64,000 nt of DNA. Origin: CAVPWP01 sp963709395 (GTDB lineage: Bacteria > Pseudomonadota > Alphaproteobacteria > Rhodobacterales > Rhodobacteraceae). Below, in pieces: positions 56,163 to 64,000 of the stretch. The translations under genes and the position numbers were made by a program. Each line of letters begins with the position of its first letter. The stretch's first letter is position 1. The notes below the pieces were generated by a model. The model was not told where the DNA came from and made no database searches. It saw only the letters and a program-made list of their open reading frames with translations. The stretch spans positions 102,293 through 166,292 of the forward strand of contig CAVPWP010000014.1 of assembly GCA_963709395.1 (NCBI GenBank), written 5' to 3'.

Positions 56163-57450
56163 CCGGCGCCGGGGCCGGCGCGATATCCGACACCGCGAAG
56201 GCCGCGCCCAGCAGGGCCGCCGCGCGCGCCGCACTCTCTTCGTCTGCGGCGTGGATCATGGCAAGCGGCTGATCCGGTCCGGCCTCGGCGCCAAGGGGCA
56301 AAAGCCCGGTGACGCCCACGCGCGGATCGACCGTGTCCGACGCCTTGCGACGCCCGCCACCCAGTTCGACAACGGCAAGGCCGATATCCCGCGTGGCGAT
56401 CCCGGCGACGTAGCCCGACCGCTCGGCCACGAGCGGGCGGACGATCGGTGCCACCGGCAAGTGATCGCGGTAGCGCGTCACGAAGTCCGAAGGCCCGCCC
56501 AGTTCCGTCACCATCCGGCCGAACACCTCGGCGGCCTTGCCGGACTCCAAAGCGTCGCGGGCACGCGCCATCCCCTCCTCGTCGGTCGCGGCAATCCCCG
56601 CCAGCTGAAGCATTTCACTCGCAAGCGCCAGCGTGACCGCCTCAAGCCGCGCGTCCCGCGCCGCGCCCGTCAGGAAGGCCACCGCGTTCGCCACCTCGAC
56701 GGCATTGCCAGCCGCAGTTGCCAGCGGCTGGTTCATATCGGTGATGAGCGCGTGGCACGGAAGGCCCGCCGCCTGCGCCACGCCGGTCAGGCTTTCGGCC
56801 AGCTCCCGCGCCGTTTCGGGCGCATCCATGAAGGCGCCATTGCCGCATTTCACGTCGAGGACGAGCGATTGCAGCCCCGCGGCCAGCTTCTTCGACAGGA
56901 TTGACGCCGTGATCAGCGGCACCGATTCCACCGTCGCCGTCACGTCGCGGATGCCGTAAAGCCGCTTGTCGGCCGGGGCGAGGGCTGCCGTCTGACCGAT
57001 GATCGCACAGCCCGTCCGTTCCACCGTGCGCCGGAACTGCGCGGTATCGGGCTGCGAGGCATAGCCCGGGATCGCGTCCATCTTGTCGAGTGTGCCACCC
57101 GTATGGCCCAGCCCGCGGCCCGAGATCATCGGCACATAGGCCCCACAGGCCGCGACGATGGGGGCAAGCATGAGCGAGACATTGTCGCCCACCCCGCCGG
57201 TCGAGTGCTTGTCGGTCACCGGCCCGGGAAGATCCGACCAGTCCAGCACATCGCCCGAATCGCGGAGCGCGCGGGTGAAGGCGGCAGCTTCGTCGCGCGC
57301 CATGCCCTGAAAGAACACGGCCATCGCGAAGGCGGCGATCTGGCCTTCGCTGGCGGTATCCCGGGTGATGCCGTCGGCGACGAAGCCAAGCTCGGCCTCG
57401 CTCAGCGTTCCGCCGTCGCGCTTCTTTCGGATGATTTCGGCCATGAGCAT
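56140..57450 (-). CDS. deoA: Thymidine phosphorylase
   Basis: 436-residue enzyme (the usual family length) that splits thymidine with phosphate to thymine and 2-deoxyribose 1-phosphate. Catalytic-site features: 'KHSTGGVGDN' (81-90) for phosphate binding, 'PMISGRGLGHTGGTLDKMDA' and 'SKKLAAGLQSLVLDVKCGNG'. The C-terminal part ends with the family's 'GLAVVELGGGRRKASDTVDP'. Start ATG 57450 with GGGAGGG upstream; ATG 57444 is also possible. It follows pfkB and dtd on the same strand, probably one operon for nucleoside/sugar salvage. Confidence 0.95.
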   Translation of the reverse strand: MLMAEIIRKKRDGGTLSEAELGFVADGITRDTASEGQIAAFAMAVFFQGMARDEAAAFTRALRDSGDVLDWSDLPGPVTDKHSTGGVGDNVSLMLAPIVAACGAYVPMISGRGLGHTGGTLDKMDAIPGYASQPDTAQFRRTVERTGCAIIGQTAALAPADKRLYGIRDVTATVESVPLITASILSKKLAAGLQSLVLDVKCGNGAFMDAPETARELAESLTGVAQAAGLPCHALITDMNQPLATAAGNAVEVANAVAFLTGAARDARLEAVTLALASEMLQLAGIAATDEEGMARARDALESGKAAEVFGRMVTELGGPSDFVTRYRDHLPVAPIVRPLVAERSGYVAGIATRDIGLAVVELGGGRRKASDTVDPRVGVTGLLPLGAEAGPDQPLAMIHAADEESAARAAALLGAAFAVSDIAPAPAPVILERIG

Positions 57451-57504
57451 TATGCGGCCCTCCCTATCGACGACTTTATCGCGAGGCGCGCGGGCTGTCG
57501 CGCC

Positions 57505-57963
57505 TCAGCTGCCCTTGCGCCAGGTCTCGGTGTCGAGCGAAATCGTGACCGGCCCGTCATTGACCAGGCTCACCGCCATTTCCGCCCCGAAGCGCCCGGT
57601 CTCGACCGTCAGGCCCTGCGCCCGGAGGGAATTGCAGAAATTGTCGTAGAGCCGCGTCCCGATGTCGGGATCGGCTGCCGTGGAGAAGCCTGGGCGGTTC
57701 CCGCGCGAGGTGTCGGCGGCCAGCGTGAACTGGCTGATCGCAAGGACCGCCCCGCCCACGTCGCCGATGGCCGGATTCACGCGCCCGTCGGCGTCGCGAA
57801 AGACGCGCAGCTTGGCGATCTTCGCCGCCATCAGATCCGCCTCGGCTTCCGTATCTCCGCGCATCGCGCAGACAAGGACCATGAAGCCGCGTCCGATCCT
57901 GCCGACCGTCTCGCCGCCGATTTCAACTTCGGCGCGGGTCACGCGCTGGACGACGGCGCGCAC
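57505..57963 (-). CDS. dtd: D-aminoacyl-tRNA deacylase
   Basis: 152-residue enzyme that hydrolyses D-amino acids from mischarged tRNA. Starts 'MRAVVQRVTRAEVEIGGETV'; active-site motifs 'AISQFTLAADTSRGNRPGFS' and 'LVNDGPVTISLDT' (the Gly-Pro cross-subunit motif) are intact. Length is typical (about 145-150). Three bases downstream of the pfkB stop. Confidence 0.95.
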   Translation of the reverse strand: MRAVVQRVTRAEVEIGGETVGRIGRGFMVLVCAMRGDTEAEADLMAAKIAKLRVFRDADGRVNPAIGDVGGAVLAISQFTLAADTSRGNRPGFSTAADPDIGTRLYDNFCNSLRAQGLTVETGRFGAEMAVSLVNDGPVTISLDTETWRKGS

Positions 57964-57966
57964 GGG

Positions 57967-58884
57967 CTAAAGCTCGTGCGCCCAGGGCGGGTTCGCGCCC
58001 GCCCGGCTTACCGTGACCGCCGCCGCGCGCGCGCCAAGGGACAGCGCGGCGCGCAGCGTGTCGTCGGAGAGGGATGCCACACCGTCCTTGGTCAACGCAC
58101 CCGCCTGATCGAGCGCGGCCAGAAGGCCTGCGTTGAAGGTATCGCCGGCGCCGACCGTATCGACGACCTGCGCCCGGGCCGCGGCCACGTCGACGCGCCG
58201 GTTGGCGGTGTATCCGCTGACGCCGTCGGCCCCGCGCGTGATGCAGACCAGCTTCGGACCGCGCCGCAGCAGCGCCGCGACATGGGCATCAGTCCCGCCC
58301 GGCCCTTCAAGCCAACCCAGATCCTCGTCACTCAGCTTGACGATGTCCGCAGCGGCGAGCATCCGGTCGATACGCGCGCGATAGGCGGCTTCGTCCCGGA
58401 TGAAGCCGGGGCGGATGTTGGGGTCGATCATGGTCACCCGGCGGGGGAATTCGCGCAGCATCAGTGTCTCGTAGGCCGTGCCCGCAGGGTTCCACGACCA
58501 GGCTGATCCCACCGAAGAAAAGCGCGCCCACCCGATCGGGAAGCTCGGGCAGATCGTCCGGCGATCATCCGCCGGCGGTGTTTTCGTCGTAGAAGGCATA
58601 GCTTGCCTGGCCGTTCACCAGCCGGACGAAGGCCAGCGTGGTGGCCGGTCGCTGCGTACCGACAGGTCTGCGGACACATGGCTTGCGGCAAGAGCGTCGG
58701 CCAGCATCACACCGAAGAGATCTGTCGAAAGGCCGCTGAAGAACCCCGCATCGCGTCCCAGCCGGCCAAGCGCGATGGCGGTGTTGAACACCGCGCCGCC
58801 CGGATAGGGGGCAAAGGCGTCCTCGTCCGCGCCGGTCTTGCGCGGCAGCATGTCGATCAGCGCCTCGCCGCAGCACAGGATCAT
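57967..58884 (-). CDS. PfkB-family carbohydrate kinase (fructokinase-like), several frameshifts
   Basis: About 305-residue ribokinase-fold sugar kinase. Start ATG 58884 ('MILCCGEALIDMLPRKTGAD', 'YPGGAVFNTAIALGRLG', 'FFSGLSTDLFGVML'); end contains the ATP/catalytic motif 'VVDTVGAGDTFNAGLLAALD' and an apparently complete C-terminus. Four single-base breaks occur between 58450 and 58670. Repairs give 'RATTLAFVRLVNGQASYAFY', 'DENTAGRMIADDLPELPDRV' and 'FFGGISLVVEPCGTAYETLM'. Two of them near 58555-58570 compensate each other across an apparent stop. Because the rest is well conserved, I read this as a functional gene with consensus errors. First gene of the pfkB-dtd-deoA operon; fructose or a related ketose is a plausible substrate. 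Confidence 0.82.
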
Positions 58885-58980
58885 ATGCGGTCCCTTTCTT
58901 GTCCGGTGCCGAGTAGCATGGGGTGGCCGAGACATGTCAAGGCGATGAAGCTCGGTCGGCCCGGATGATGTGCTCGGCCG

Positions 58981-60131
58981 TCAGAAGCCCGACGAACCGA
59001 TCATGCCTTCTTCCAGCGCAATGAAATAGCCGATCGCCCCCGCCAGAATTGCCCCAGCGATGACTGCCAGCGCGATCTTGATCGCGGAATAGGGCCGTTC
59101 GCCCGCGACCTGTCCGCTGCGGCCGTTCACCGCGATCCGGTAGGTCTTGCCCCGGTACTTGTAGGCGGCCAGCCAGATCGGCAGGAGGATGTGCTTGAAG
59201 GTCACGCCGCTGACCTCGGTCTCGATGGCCTGCACCTGCTGGACGTCGCCGCCGATGTCGAATTTCACGTCACGCTCGATCACCCGGTCCATGACCGCGC
59301 GGGCCTCGACGAAGGCGTCATCAAGCGGAACGGCGTAGCCTTCGGCGCGGAACCCTGCCAGGAACTCGGGGCGGTAGGGTTCGAGCGACGAGAGGTCCCA
59401 GGCCCCGAGCGCGTTGCGGAACCCGGCGGGAAGCGAGTGCGAGGCAACGACAAGCACATCGTCGAAGAATTGCGCGACCCGGCCCGAGGCCGGGGACCAG
59501 CGCACCTTGCGGACCGACTGCGTCGTGCGCTTGCCATTCACCACGACCTGCCGGCTTTCGTGATAGACGATCCCGCGCTGGCCACGGTAGCGGCTTTTCG
59601 TGTCGGCGTCGAAGGTCCAGTAGGGCAGGTAAAGCCCGTTCATCCGCCGCCCCTTGCGGGCGTATTGCTGCAAGCCGCCCGGCGCGAACCAGAGATTGCC
59701 CAGCCACTTGCCCACAGCGTCGCGCGCCTCGCTTTCGGTCATTGCGAAGGGCAGAATGCCACGCGGTCTGATGTGGCGGTGAACGCCCGTGTCGGTGACC
59801 ACCGGTGTGGCGCAAAAGGGGCATTCGGCCGCGTGCAGCGCCCCGTCGAATTCCACCTGCGCACCGCAGTTGGGGCAGGAAAGGACGCGGGTTTCCTCCA
59901 TCTCGGCCTGGGGCAGCAGATCGGCCAGAGCGGCGCGGAAGTCGAGTTCCTTCAGGGCGTGTGTCGTGCGCGCACCACCCACGATCGCTTCGGTATTGCC
60001 GCAGTGGTCGCACACAAGCTGCCCCGCCGCAGGGTCGAATTCAGGTCCGACCCGCAGGTCTCGCAGGGGAACCGGTGCTCTTCGGTTCCGCCGGCCGACG
60101 GCTGGGCCGAGGCAGTGTCCGTTAAGGTCAT
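58981..60131 (-). CDS. Zinc-ribbon (TFIIB-type) membrane-anchored protein, frameshifted start
   Basis: About 383-residue protein with a cysteine-rich N-terminus ('CETCGSDL', 'VCDHCGN', then 'LSCPNCGAQVEF' and 'CPFCATPVV': four CxxC pairs, two ribbons), a middle part with 'NGLYLPYWTFDADTKSRYRG' and 'DVLVVASHSLP', and one or two hydrophobic helices at the C-terminus ('IKIALAVIAGAILAGAIGYF'). Start ATG 60131 (MTLTDTASAQPSAGG) with AAGGAG upstream; the frame breaks near 60053, where one added G joins 'CGSDL' to 'EFDPAAGQ'. It is last in an SPFH-cytochrome b561-zinc-ribbon series. Proteins of this form are widespread, function unknown. Confidence 0.75.
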
Positions 60132-60157
60132 GCGGCCGGGTCTCCTTGAGGAAGGAC

Positions 60158-60646
60158 TCAGGCCTCGGGGCGGAACATCCGCCGCATCGTTCCGTCCCGT
60201 GCCAGCGCCTCGTGCAGGATTGCGGCCAGGACATGGCCCGCGACGATCAGCATCAAGAGATTGCCGAGTACCTCATGCACCTCGCCCGCGTCGCGGACGC
60301 CGCCATACCACGTGACTGCGCCACCAAGTGGCACCACGACCATGAGCACGTATAGAAGCCGGTGCCCCCACTTCGACGCCATGGCGAGAAGCGGCGGTGC
60401 CTCGGGCGCGGACGCGGGCGCGCCACGCAGCAGGCGAACCGCGATGCGCACCACCACAAGAGCGAGCACTGCCCCGCCGAGCCAGACATGCAGCGTGTTG
60501 CCTGTCGTCCCGCTGGCGCCGGTTTCGATCCGCGTGCGCAGGGCATCCCCCATATCGTCGCTTGCGAAATACGCGGCGAAGATCAGGAAGGCGACCAGCC
60601 AGTGAAGGCCGATCTGAAGGACCGAGTAACCTGTGCGGTCGGACAT
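60158..60646 (-). CDS. Cytochrome b561 family protein
   Basis: 162-residue membrane protein with four helices and the b-heme His pattern: 'IGLHWLVAFLIFAAYF' (H14), 'LHVWLGGAVLALVVVRIAVR' (H52), and later 'GHRLLYVLM', 'EVHEVLGNLLMLIVAGHVLA' (two His near residues 123 and 137). Single-gene b561 proteins move electrons between quinol and acceptors such as superoxide. Start ATG 60646. It lies between the SPFH gene (29 bases) and the zinc-ribbon gene (26 bases). Confidence 0.88.
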   Translation of the reverse strand: MSDRTGYSVLQIGLHWLVAFLIFAAYFASDDMGDALRTRIETGASGTTGNTLHVWLGGAVLALVVVRIAVRLLRGAPASAPEAPPLLAMASKWGHRLLYVLMVVVPLGGAVTWYGGVRDAGEVHEVLGNLLMLIVAGHVLAAILHEALARDGTMRRMFRPEA

Positions 60647-60675
60647 GTGCGATCTCCTGGTTGTCGGGGGCGGGC

Positions 60676-61782
60676 TCAGGCGCCCGGCGGCGGCGGCGGC
60701 AGGACCGTGAACAGCTGCGCGAGCTCGATTACATCCTCGGCGCGCTTCCAGCCGTCCTGTCCCGGCGTCCAGACGAAGCTTTCGCGCGTCAGCTTGCCGT
60801 CGGAAACCATGCGCCCCATCGTTGCCTTCGAGAAGGGGCCCTTCGTTTCACCGTTCTCGGCCACGTGCCAGACGTGCTCGACAGGCGGCGGCGGGGGTAC
60901 GGGCGCCGCGCTGGCGGGCGACGGGCCCCATGGGCCCTGCCGGGCCATCTGGGCCCCCATCGCCATTCCCATTCCGGCACCGACGCCGGTCGCCATGGAA
61001 CCGCCTGCCGCGCCGCCGGGCTGGGTCAGCGCCTCGGCCGCTGCATATTGGGTAAACTTGCCAAGATCGCCCACCACGCCCATCGAGGTGCGCTTGTCCA
61101 GCGCCGACTCGACGGCCGGAGGCAGCGAGATGTTCTCGATGTAAAGCTCGGGCACCGTCAGACCGTAGGCCGCGATCGGACCGGAGATCTCGGCGGCGAC
61201 CAGCTTGCCCAGATCCGCGGTGTTCGCCGCCATGTCGAGCACGGGGATGCCCGACGAGGCGATCACCCGGCTGAATTCCTGCACGATGATGTTGCGGATC
61301 TGGAAGCTGATCTCGTCCATCGTGAACTCGCCGTCGGTGCCGACGATCTCGGTGAGGAAGAGACCCGGGTCGGTCACGCGCACCGAATAGGTGCCGAAGG
61401 CGCGAATGCGCGTGGGTCCGAATTCGGGGTCGCGCAGGATGATCGGGTTCTTGGTGCCCCACTTGAGGTCGGTGAAGCGCCTTGTGGCGACGAAGTAGAT
61501 CTCGGACTTGAAGGGCGACCGGAAGCCATGATCCCAGTGATTGAGGGTGGTCAGGATCGGCATGTTGTTGGTCTCGAGCATGTAGAGACCCGGCGTGAAG
61601 ACATCGGCAAGCTGCCCTTCGTGAACGAAGACCGCCGCCTGACCTTCGCGCACCGTCAGCTTGGCACCGTACTTGATCGCGTGGCCTTCACGCTCGAACC
61701 GCCAGACCATCGTGTCGCGTGTGTCATCCACCCAGTGGATGACGTCGATGAATTCGCCGCTCAGAAAATCGAAAATGCCCAT
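60676..61782 (-). CDS. SPFH-domain protein with C-terminal GYF_2-like domain
   Basis: 368-residue protein. Residues about 1-240 are an SPFH/band-7 domain of the virion-core/YdjI-like subfamily: 'MGIFDFLSGEFIDVIHWVDD' at the start, 'YGAKLTVREGQAAVFVHEGQ', and 'IVQEFSRVIASSGIPVLDMA'. A Gly/Met and Pro-rich linker (about 260-305) precedes a 60-residue domain 'HVWHVAENGETKGPFSKATM' typical of the GYF_2 fold. Start ATG 61782 ('AAGGACCG' upstream). In its family this protein occurs beside TFIIB-type zinc-ribbon proteins, as here. A membrane-domain scaffolding role is inference. Confidence 0.85.
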   Translation of the reverse strand: MGIFDFLSGEFIDVIHWVDDTRDTMVWRFEREGHAIKYGAKLTVREGQAAVFVHEGQLADVFTPGLYMLETNNMPILTTLNHWDHGFRSPFKSEIYFVATRRFTDLKWGTKNPIILRDPEFGPTRIRAFGTYSVRVTDPGLFLTEIVGTDGEFTMDEISFQIRNIIVQEFSRVIASSGIPVLDMAANTADLGKLVAAEISGPIAAYGLTVPELYIENISLPPAVESALDKRTSMGVVGDLGKFTQYAAAEALTQPGGAAGGSMATGVGAGMGMAMGAQMARQGPWGPSPASAAPVPPPPPVEHVWHVAENGETKGPFSKATMGRMVSDGKLTRESFVWTPGQDGWKRAEDVIELAQLFTVLPPPPPGA

Positions 61783-61861
61783 CGGTCCTTGCACCCTTCG
61801 TCAACGGGTTTGCCACACGCCCGCGATCTTACCGAAGTCGCCGGGGAAGGCCATGCCGGAA

Positions 61862-63343
61862 TCAGCCCTGTCCGGCGAAGACCCGCACGAGGAGGCCGCC
61901 CAGAACGAGGGCCAGAAGGGCGGGCAGGGCCGTCTTGCGCAGGATGTCGCCCTCGCGGCCGGCAAGGCCGACCGTGGCACAGCCCGCGATAATGTTGTGT
62001 GGCGCGACCACGTTCCCCACCGCCGATCCGAATTCCTGGGCCGCGGTCATCACGACCGCCGAAAGCGACAGATCCGATGCCGCGGAGAGCTGAAGGTTGG
62101 TGAACAGGATGTTCGACGCGGTCGCCGACCCGGTGATGAAGGTTCCCAGCACACCGATCATGGGTGCGATGAGCGGCCAGGCCGTTCCGGTCAGGGCCGC
62201 CGTCGCCGCAAGTTCGCCGATCAGTCCGGCATGGACCATCACGCGCGACAGGGTCAGCATGACCGCCAGCGCCAGCGCGACCGGGACAAGCCTGCGCAGG
62301 GCATCCCGTGTGGCCGCCGGAAGGGCGCCCGCGCGCCGAGTCCAGAACGCGGCGAGCACAAGGCCCGCGAAAAGCACAGTGCCGGGGTGGTAGAGCGGCT
62401 GGAAACTGCCGCGAAAGACATCGCCCATTTCCCAGGCGAGGGTCGGGGTCTGCAGGGCGGTTGCAACCGGTCCGACAAGGCGCGTCAGAAGGACCAGCGC
62501 GACGATGGCCAGATAGGGCGCAAGGTCGGGCAGAAGCCTTGCCGCGGAGGGCCGGGTGCCGCCGCGCTTGCGGGTCAGGACCGAAACGAACACGACCGCC
62601 CCAATGAGGGCCCCGCCAAGGCTTGGGATTTCGGGTCCGACAAGCGCGGCCAACGCCACCGAGGGCACGAAGAACGCAAACGCGGCAAAGCCAGTCCAGC
62701 CGTAGTCGGCCCGGCTCATCGGGCCATCGCCTGCCAGCCGGACCGTCGCCAGAAGAAGGATCGTCCCCGGCAGGACGTTGAGGAGTGCAATCGTCCCCGC
62801 CAACGCGCGCGGATCGAGGCCGGACAGACCCACCTGGGTCAGGGTGGGTGTGCCAACCGCTCCGAACGACACCCCCGCCGCGTGGCCCAGAAGCGCCAGC
62901 ACCACCGCCCGCACCGGCGGATAGCCCAGGCCCGCCAGCAGCGGCGCCGACAGCGCCACCGGCGTTCCGAAGCCTGCCGCGCCCTCGATGAAGAGGCCAA
63001 AGAACCACGCGATGAGAAGGGCCTGTATTCGGCGATCCTCCGTGAGGCTGCTCAGGGCGGCGCGAATGCGCAGGATCGCGCCGGTCCTGTTCTGGAACTC
63101 GAAGAGGATAAGGGCTGGCAGGATGATCCACAGGATCGTCAGGGTCGAGAACAGCGCCTCTGCGACGGTTCCTGCCGCCCCATCGACGCTGCCGCCGGGC
63201 AAGGGTGTCGGCGTCAGCCCCGCGACCAGAAGTCCTGACGCCAGCGCAAGGCCGATCGCCCCCGCCCAGGCCGCCGACAGGCGCAGCGCCGTCATCCCGA
63301 CGACGACCGCCAGAAGCGGTGTGGCGGCGACTAGGGCCGACAC
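61862..63343 (-). CDS. lctP: L-lactate permease family transporter
   Basis: 493-residue membrane protein with about 13 helices and LctP motifs 'LFIEGAAGFGTPVALSAPLL' and 'GHAAGVSFGAVGTPTLTQVG', then a C-terminal 'GSATASNILFTNLQLSAASD' region and 'AQEFGSAVGNVVAPHNIIAG'. Somewhat shorter than E. coli LldP (551). Substrate is probably L-lactate or another 2-hydroxyacid; no lactate dehydrogenase gene is adjacent. Start ATG 63343. It starts four bases downstream of the DUF2927 gene stop on the same strand, suggesting an operon. Confidence 0.9.
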   Translation of the reverse strand: MSALVAATPLLAVVVGMTALRLSAAWAGAIGLALASGLLVAGLTPTPLPGGSVDGAAGTVAEALFSTLTILWIILPALILFEFQNRTGAILRIRAALSSLTEDRRIQALLIAWFFGLFIEGAAGFGTPVALSAPLLAGLGYPPVRAVVLALLGHAAGVSFGAVGTPTLTQVGLSGLDPRALAGTIALLNVLPGTILLLATVRLAGDGPMSRADYGWTGFAAFAFFVPSVALAALVGPEIPSLGGALIGAVVFVSVLTRKRGGTRPSAARLLPDLAPYLAIVALVLLTRLVGPVATALQTPTLAWEMGDVFRGSFQPLYHPGTVLFAGLVLAAFWTRRAGALPAATRDALRRLVPVALALAVMLTLSRVMVHAGLIGELAATAALTGTAWPLIAPMIGVLGTFITGSATASNILFTNLQLSAASDLSLSAVVMTAAQEFGSAVGNVVAPHNIIAGCATVGLAGREGDILRKTALPALLALVLGGLLVRVFAGQG

Positions 63344-63347
63344 CGGG

Positions 63348-64000
63348 CTAGCTCGATCCGCCCATGATCTCGTCGGCCATTTCCGCGATCAAGGGGCGCG
63401 CCTCATCGGACGACATGCCCGGCACAAGCCGATCGTCATAGAGCATCCGAAGCAGCATCTCGTCATGGCTTGTCAGCAATCCGAATTCCTCGTCGTCGTT
63501 GAAGATCGACGGCCGCGCGAGGGGGCTGTCGTTGGACAGGCCCAGCCCCTGCGCGATCTCCTCATGGATGCAGGACAGCCGGAAGAGGTCGGGGTGTTCG
63601 GCGCGGATGACAGCCACGGCCTTGGTGTAGGCGCCATCGTTTTGCGGATCCCATGCGAAGACCAGGCAATAGGACGACCGGGGCAGGTCCTCGACCGTCT
63701 CGACCGCGTTGTCCCCGATCCGGGGAATGATGCGGCGCAGCTCGGGACCCATCTCGCGGCGTTCGTCCTCGTGCACGATGAAGACTTCGAAGTTGCCGCC
63801 GCTCGACACCACCCGGATCGGGTGGCCGGTCACCCGGGCAAGGCGGTCGGCGTAGTCGGAAATCGCGCGGCCATCCTTCGCGCGCGTCTCAAGATCGACC
63901 GTCCGACCGAATGTCACCTCGATCTTCACCGGGCTTTCCCAGCGATGAAGAAGCCCTTCGCTCTCGCGCTGGACAAGCTGCCCGCCGACGTTGGTGTACT
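63348..64000 (-). CDS. DUF2927 family protein, 5' end outside window
   Basis: At least 217 residues with no start inside the window: the frame stays open to 64000, and the codon at 63929 (GTG) lies inside 'LLHRWESPVKIEVTFG', so it is internal. The C-terminal half has the DUF2927 signature 'CIHEEIAQGLGLSNDSPLAR' followed by 'SIFNDDEEFGLLTSHDEMLL' and 'LYDDRLVPGMS'. The HEExxQ motif resembles a metal-dependent protease site, but no activity is established. The missing upstream part probably holds a signal peptide or lipobox. Confidence 0.88.
   Translation of the reverse strand, partial: YTNVGGQLVQRESEGLLHRWESPVKIEVTFGRTVDLETRAKDGRAISDYADRLARVTGHPIRVVSSGGNFEVFIVHEDERREMGPELRRIIPRIGDNAVETVEDLPRSSYCLVFAWDPQNDGAYTKAVAVIRAEHPDLFRLSCIHEEIAQGLGLSNDSPLARPSIFNDDEEFGLLTSHDEMLLRMLYDDRLVPGMSSDEARPLIAEMADEIMGGSS

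Overview
The window reads as chromosome of a high-GC alphaproteobacterium, most likely family Rhodobacteraceae (Roseobacter-type). This is inferred from the GroEL sequence, a SoeABC-type sulfite dehydrogenase without a Tat leader, paired Mnh/Pha antiporters, a DUF2927 protein and KpsMTE/YjbFH surface-polysaccharide genes. No tRNA, rRNA, CRISPR array or intact transposase is visible.

Layout. 1-3.3 kb: end of groEL with a strong terminator, an EamA exporter and a bactofilin-like membrane protein. 3.35-9.2 kb: a soeABC-like molybdoenzyme operon, a stand-alone Lrp-type sensor domain, and an OxyR-like regulator that has lost its redox cysteines, with an ATAG-N7-CTAT site in front of it. 9.4-21.0 kb: two complete Mrp Na+(K+)/H+ antiporter operons facing each other tail to tail, a seven-gene mnhABCDEFG set (+) and a six-gene set with fused AB (-). 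21.0-27.5 kb: an accessory stretch with a glycosyltransferase-methyltransferase fusion, three orphan genes, a dihydrodipicolinate-synthase-like gene and a remnant of a second copy, separated by long non-coding gaps. 27.6-38 kb: two RTX proteins sharing an unusual repeated cassette and flanking a large double glycosyltransferase and a small methyltransferase. 38.5-53.8 kb: exopolysaccharide/capsule and secretion region (lipoprotein, YjbH, YjbF, small YjbE-like protein, ExoY-like transferase, type I secretion membrane-fusion protein and ABC ATPase, sulfotransferase, two glycosyltransferases, KpsM/E/T). 53.9-64 kb: ExbB-ExbD-ExbD, a YddG-like exporter, deoA-dtd-pfkB, a zinc-ribbon/cytochrome b561/SPFH cluster, lactate permease and a DUF2927 gene cut by the window edge.

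How it fits together. The RTX proteins have no cleavable signal peptide and end in matching C-terminal regions; the HlyD/PrtD pair at 43-46 kb is the obvious candidate exporter. KpsM/KpsT/KpsE would export a polysaccharide built by the neighbouring glycosyltransferases and perhaps sulfated by the sulfotransferase.

Caution. At least eleven otherwise normal genes carry single-base frameshifts, mostly in short homopolymers, and some are mutually compensating. This looks more like consensus error than decay, so these genes are given as one CDS across the break. All functional names rest on reading motifs by eye; no database search was run.
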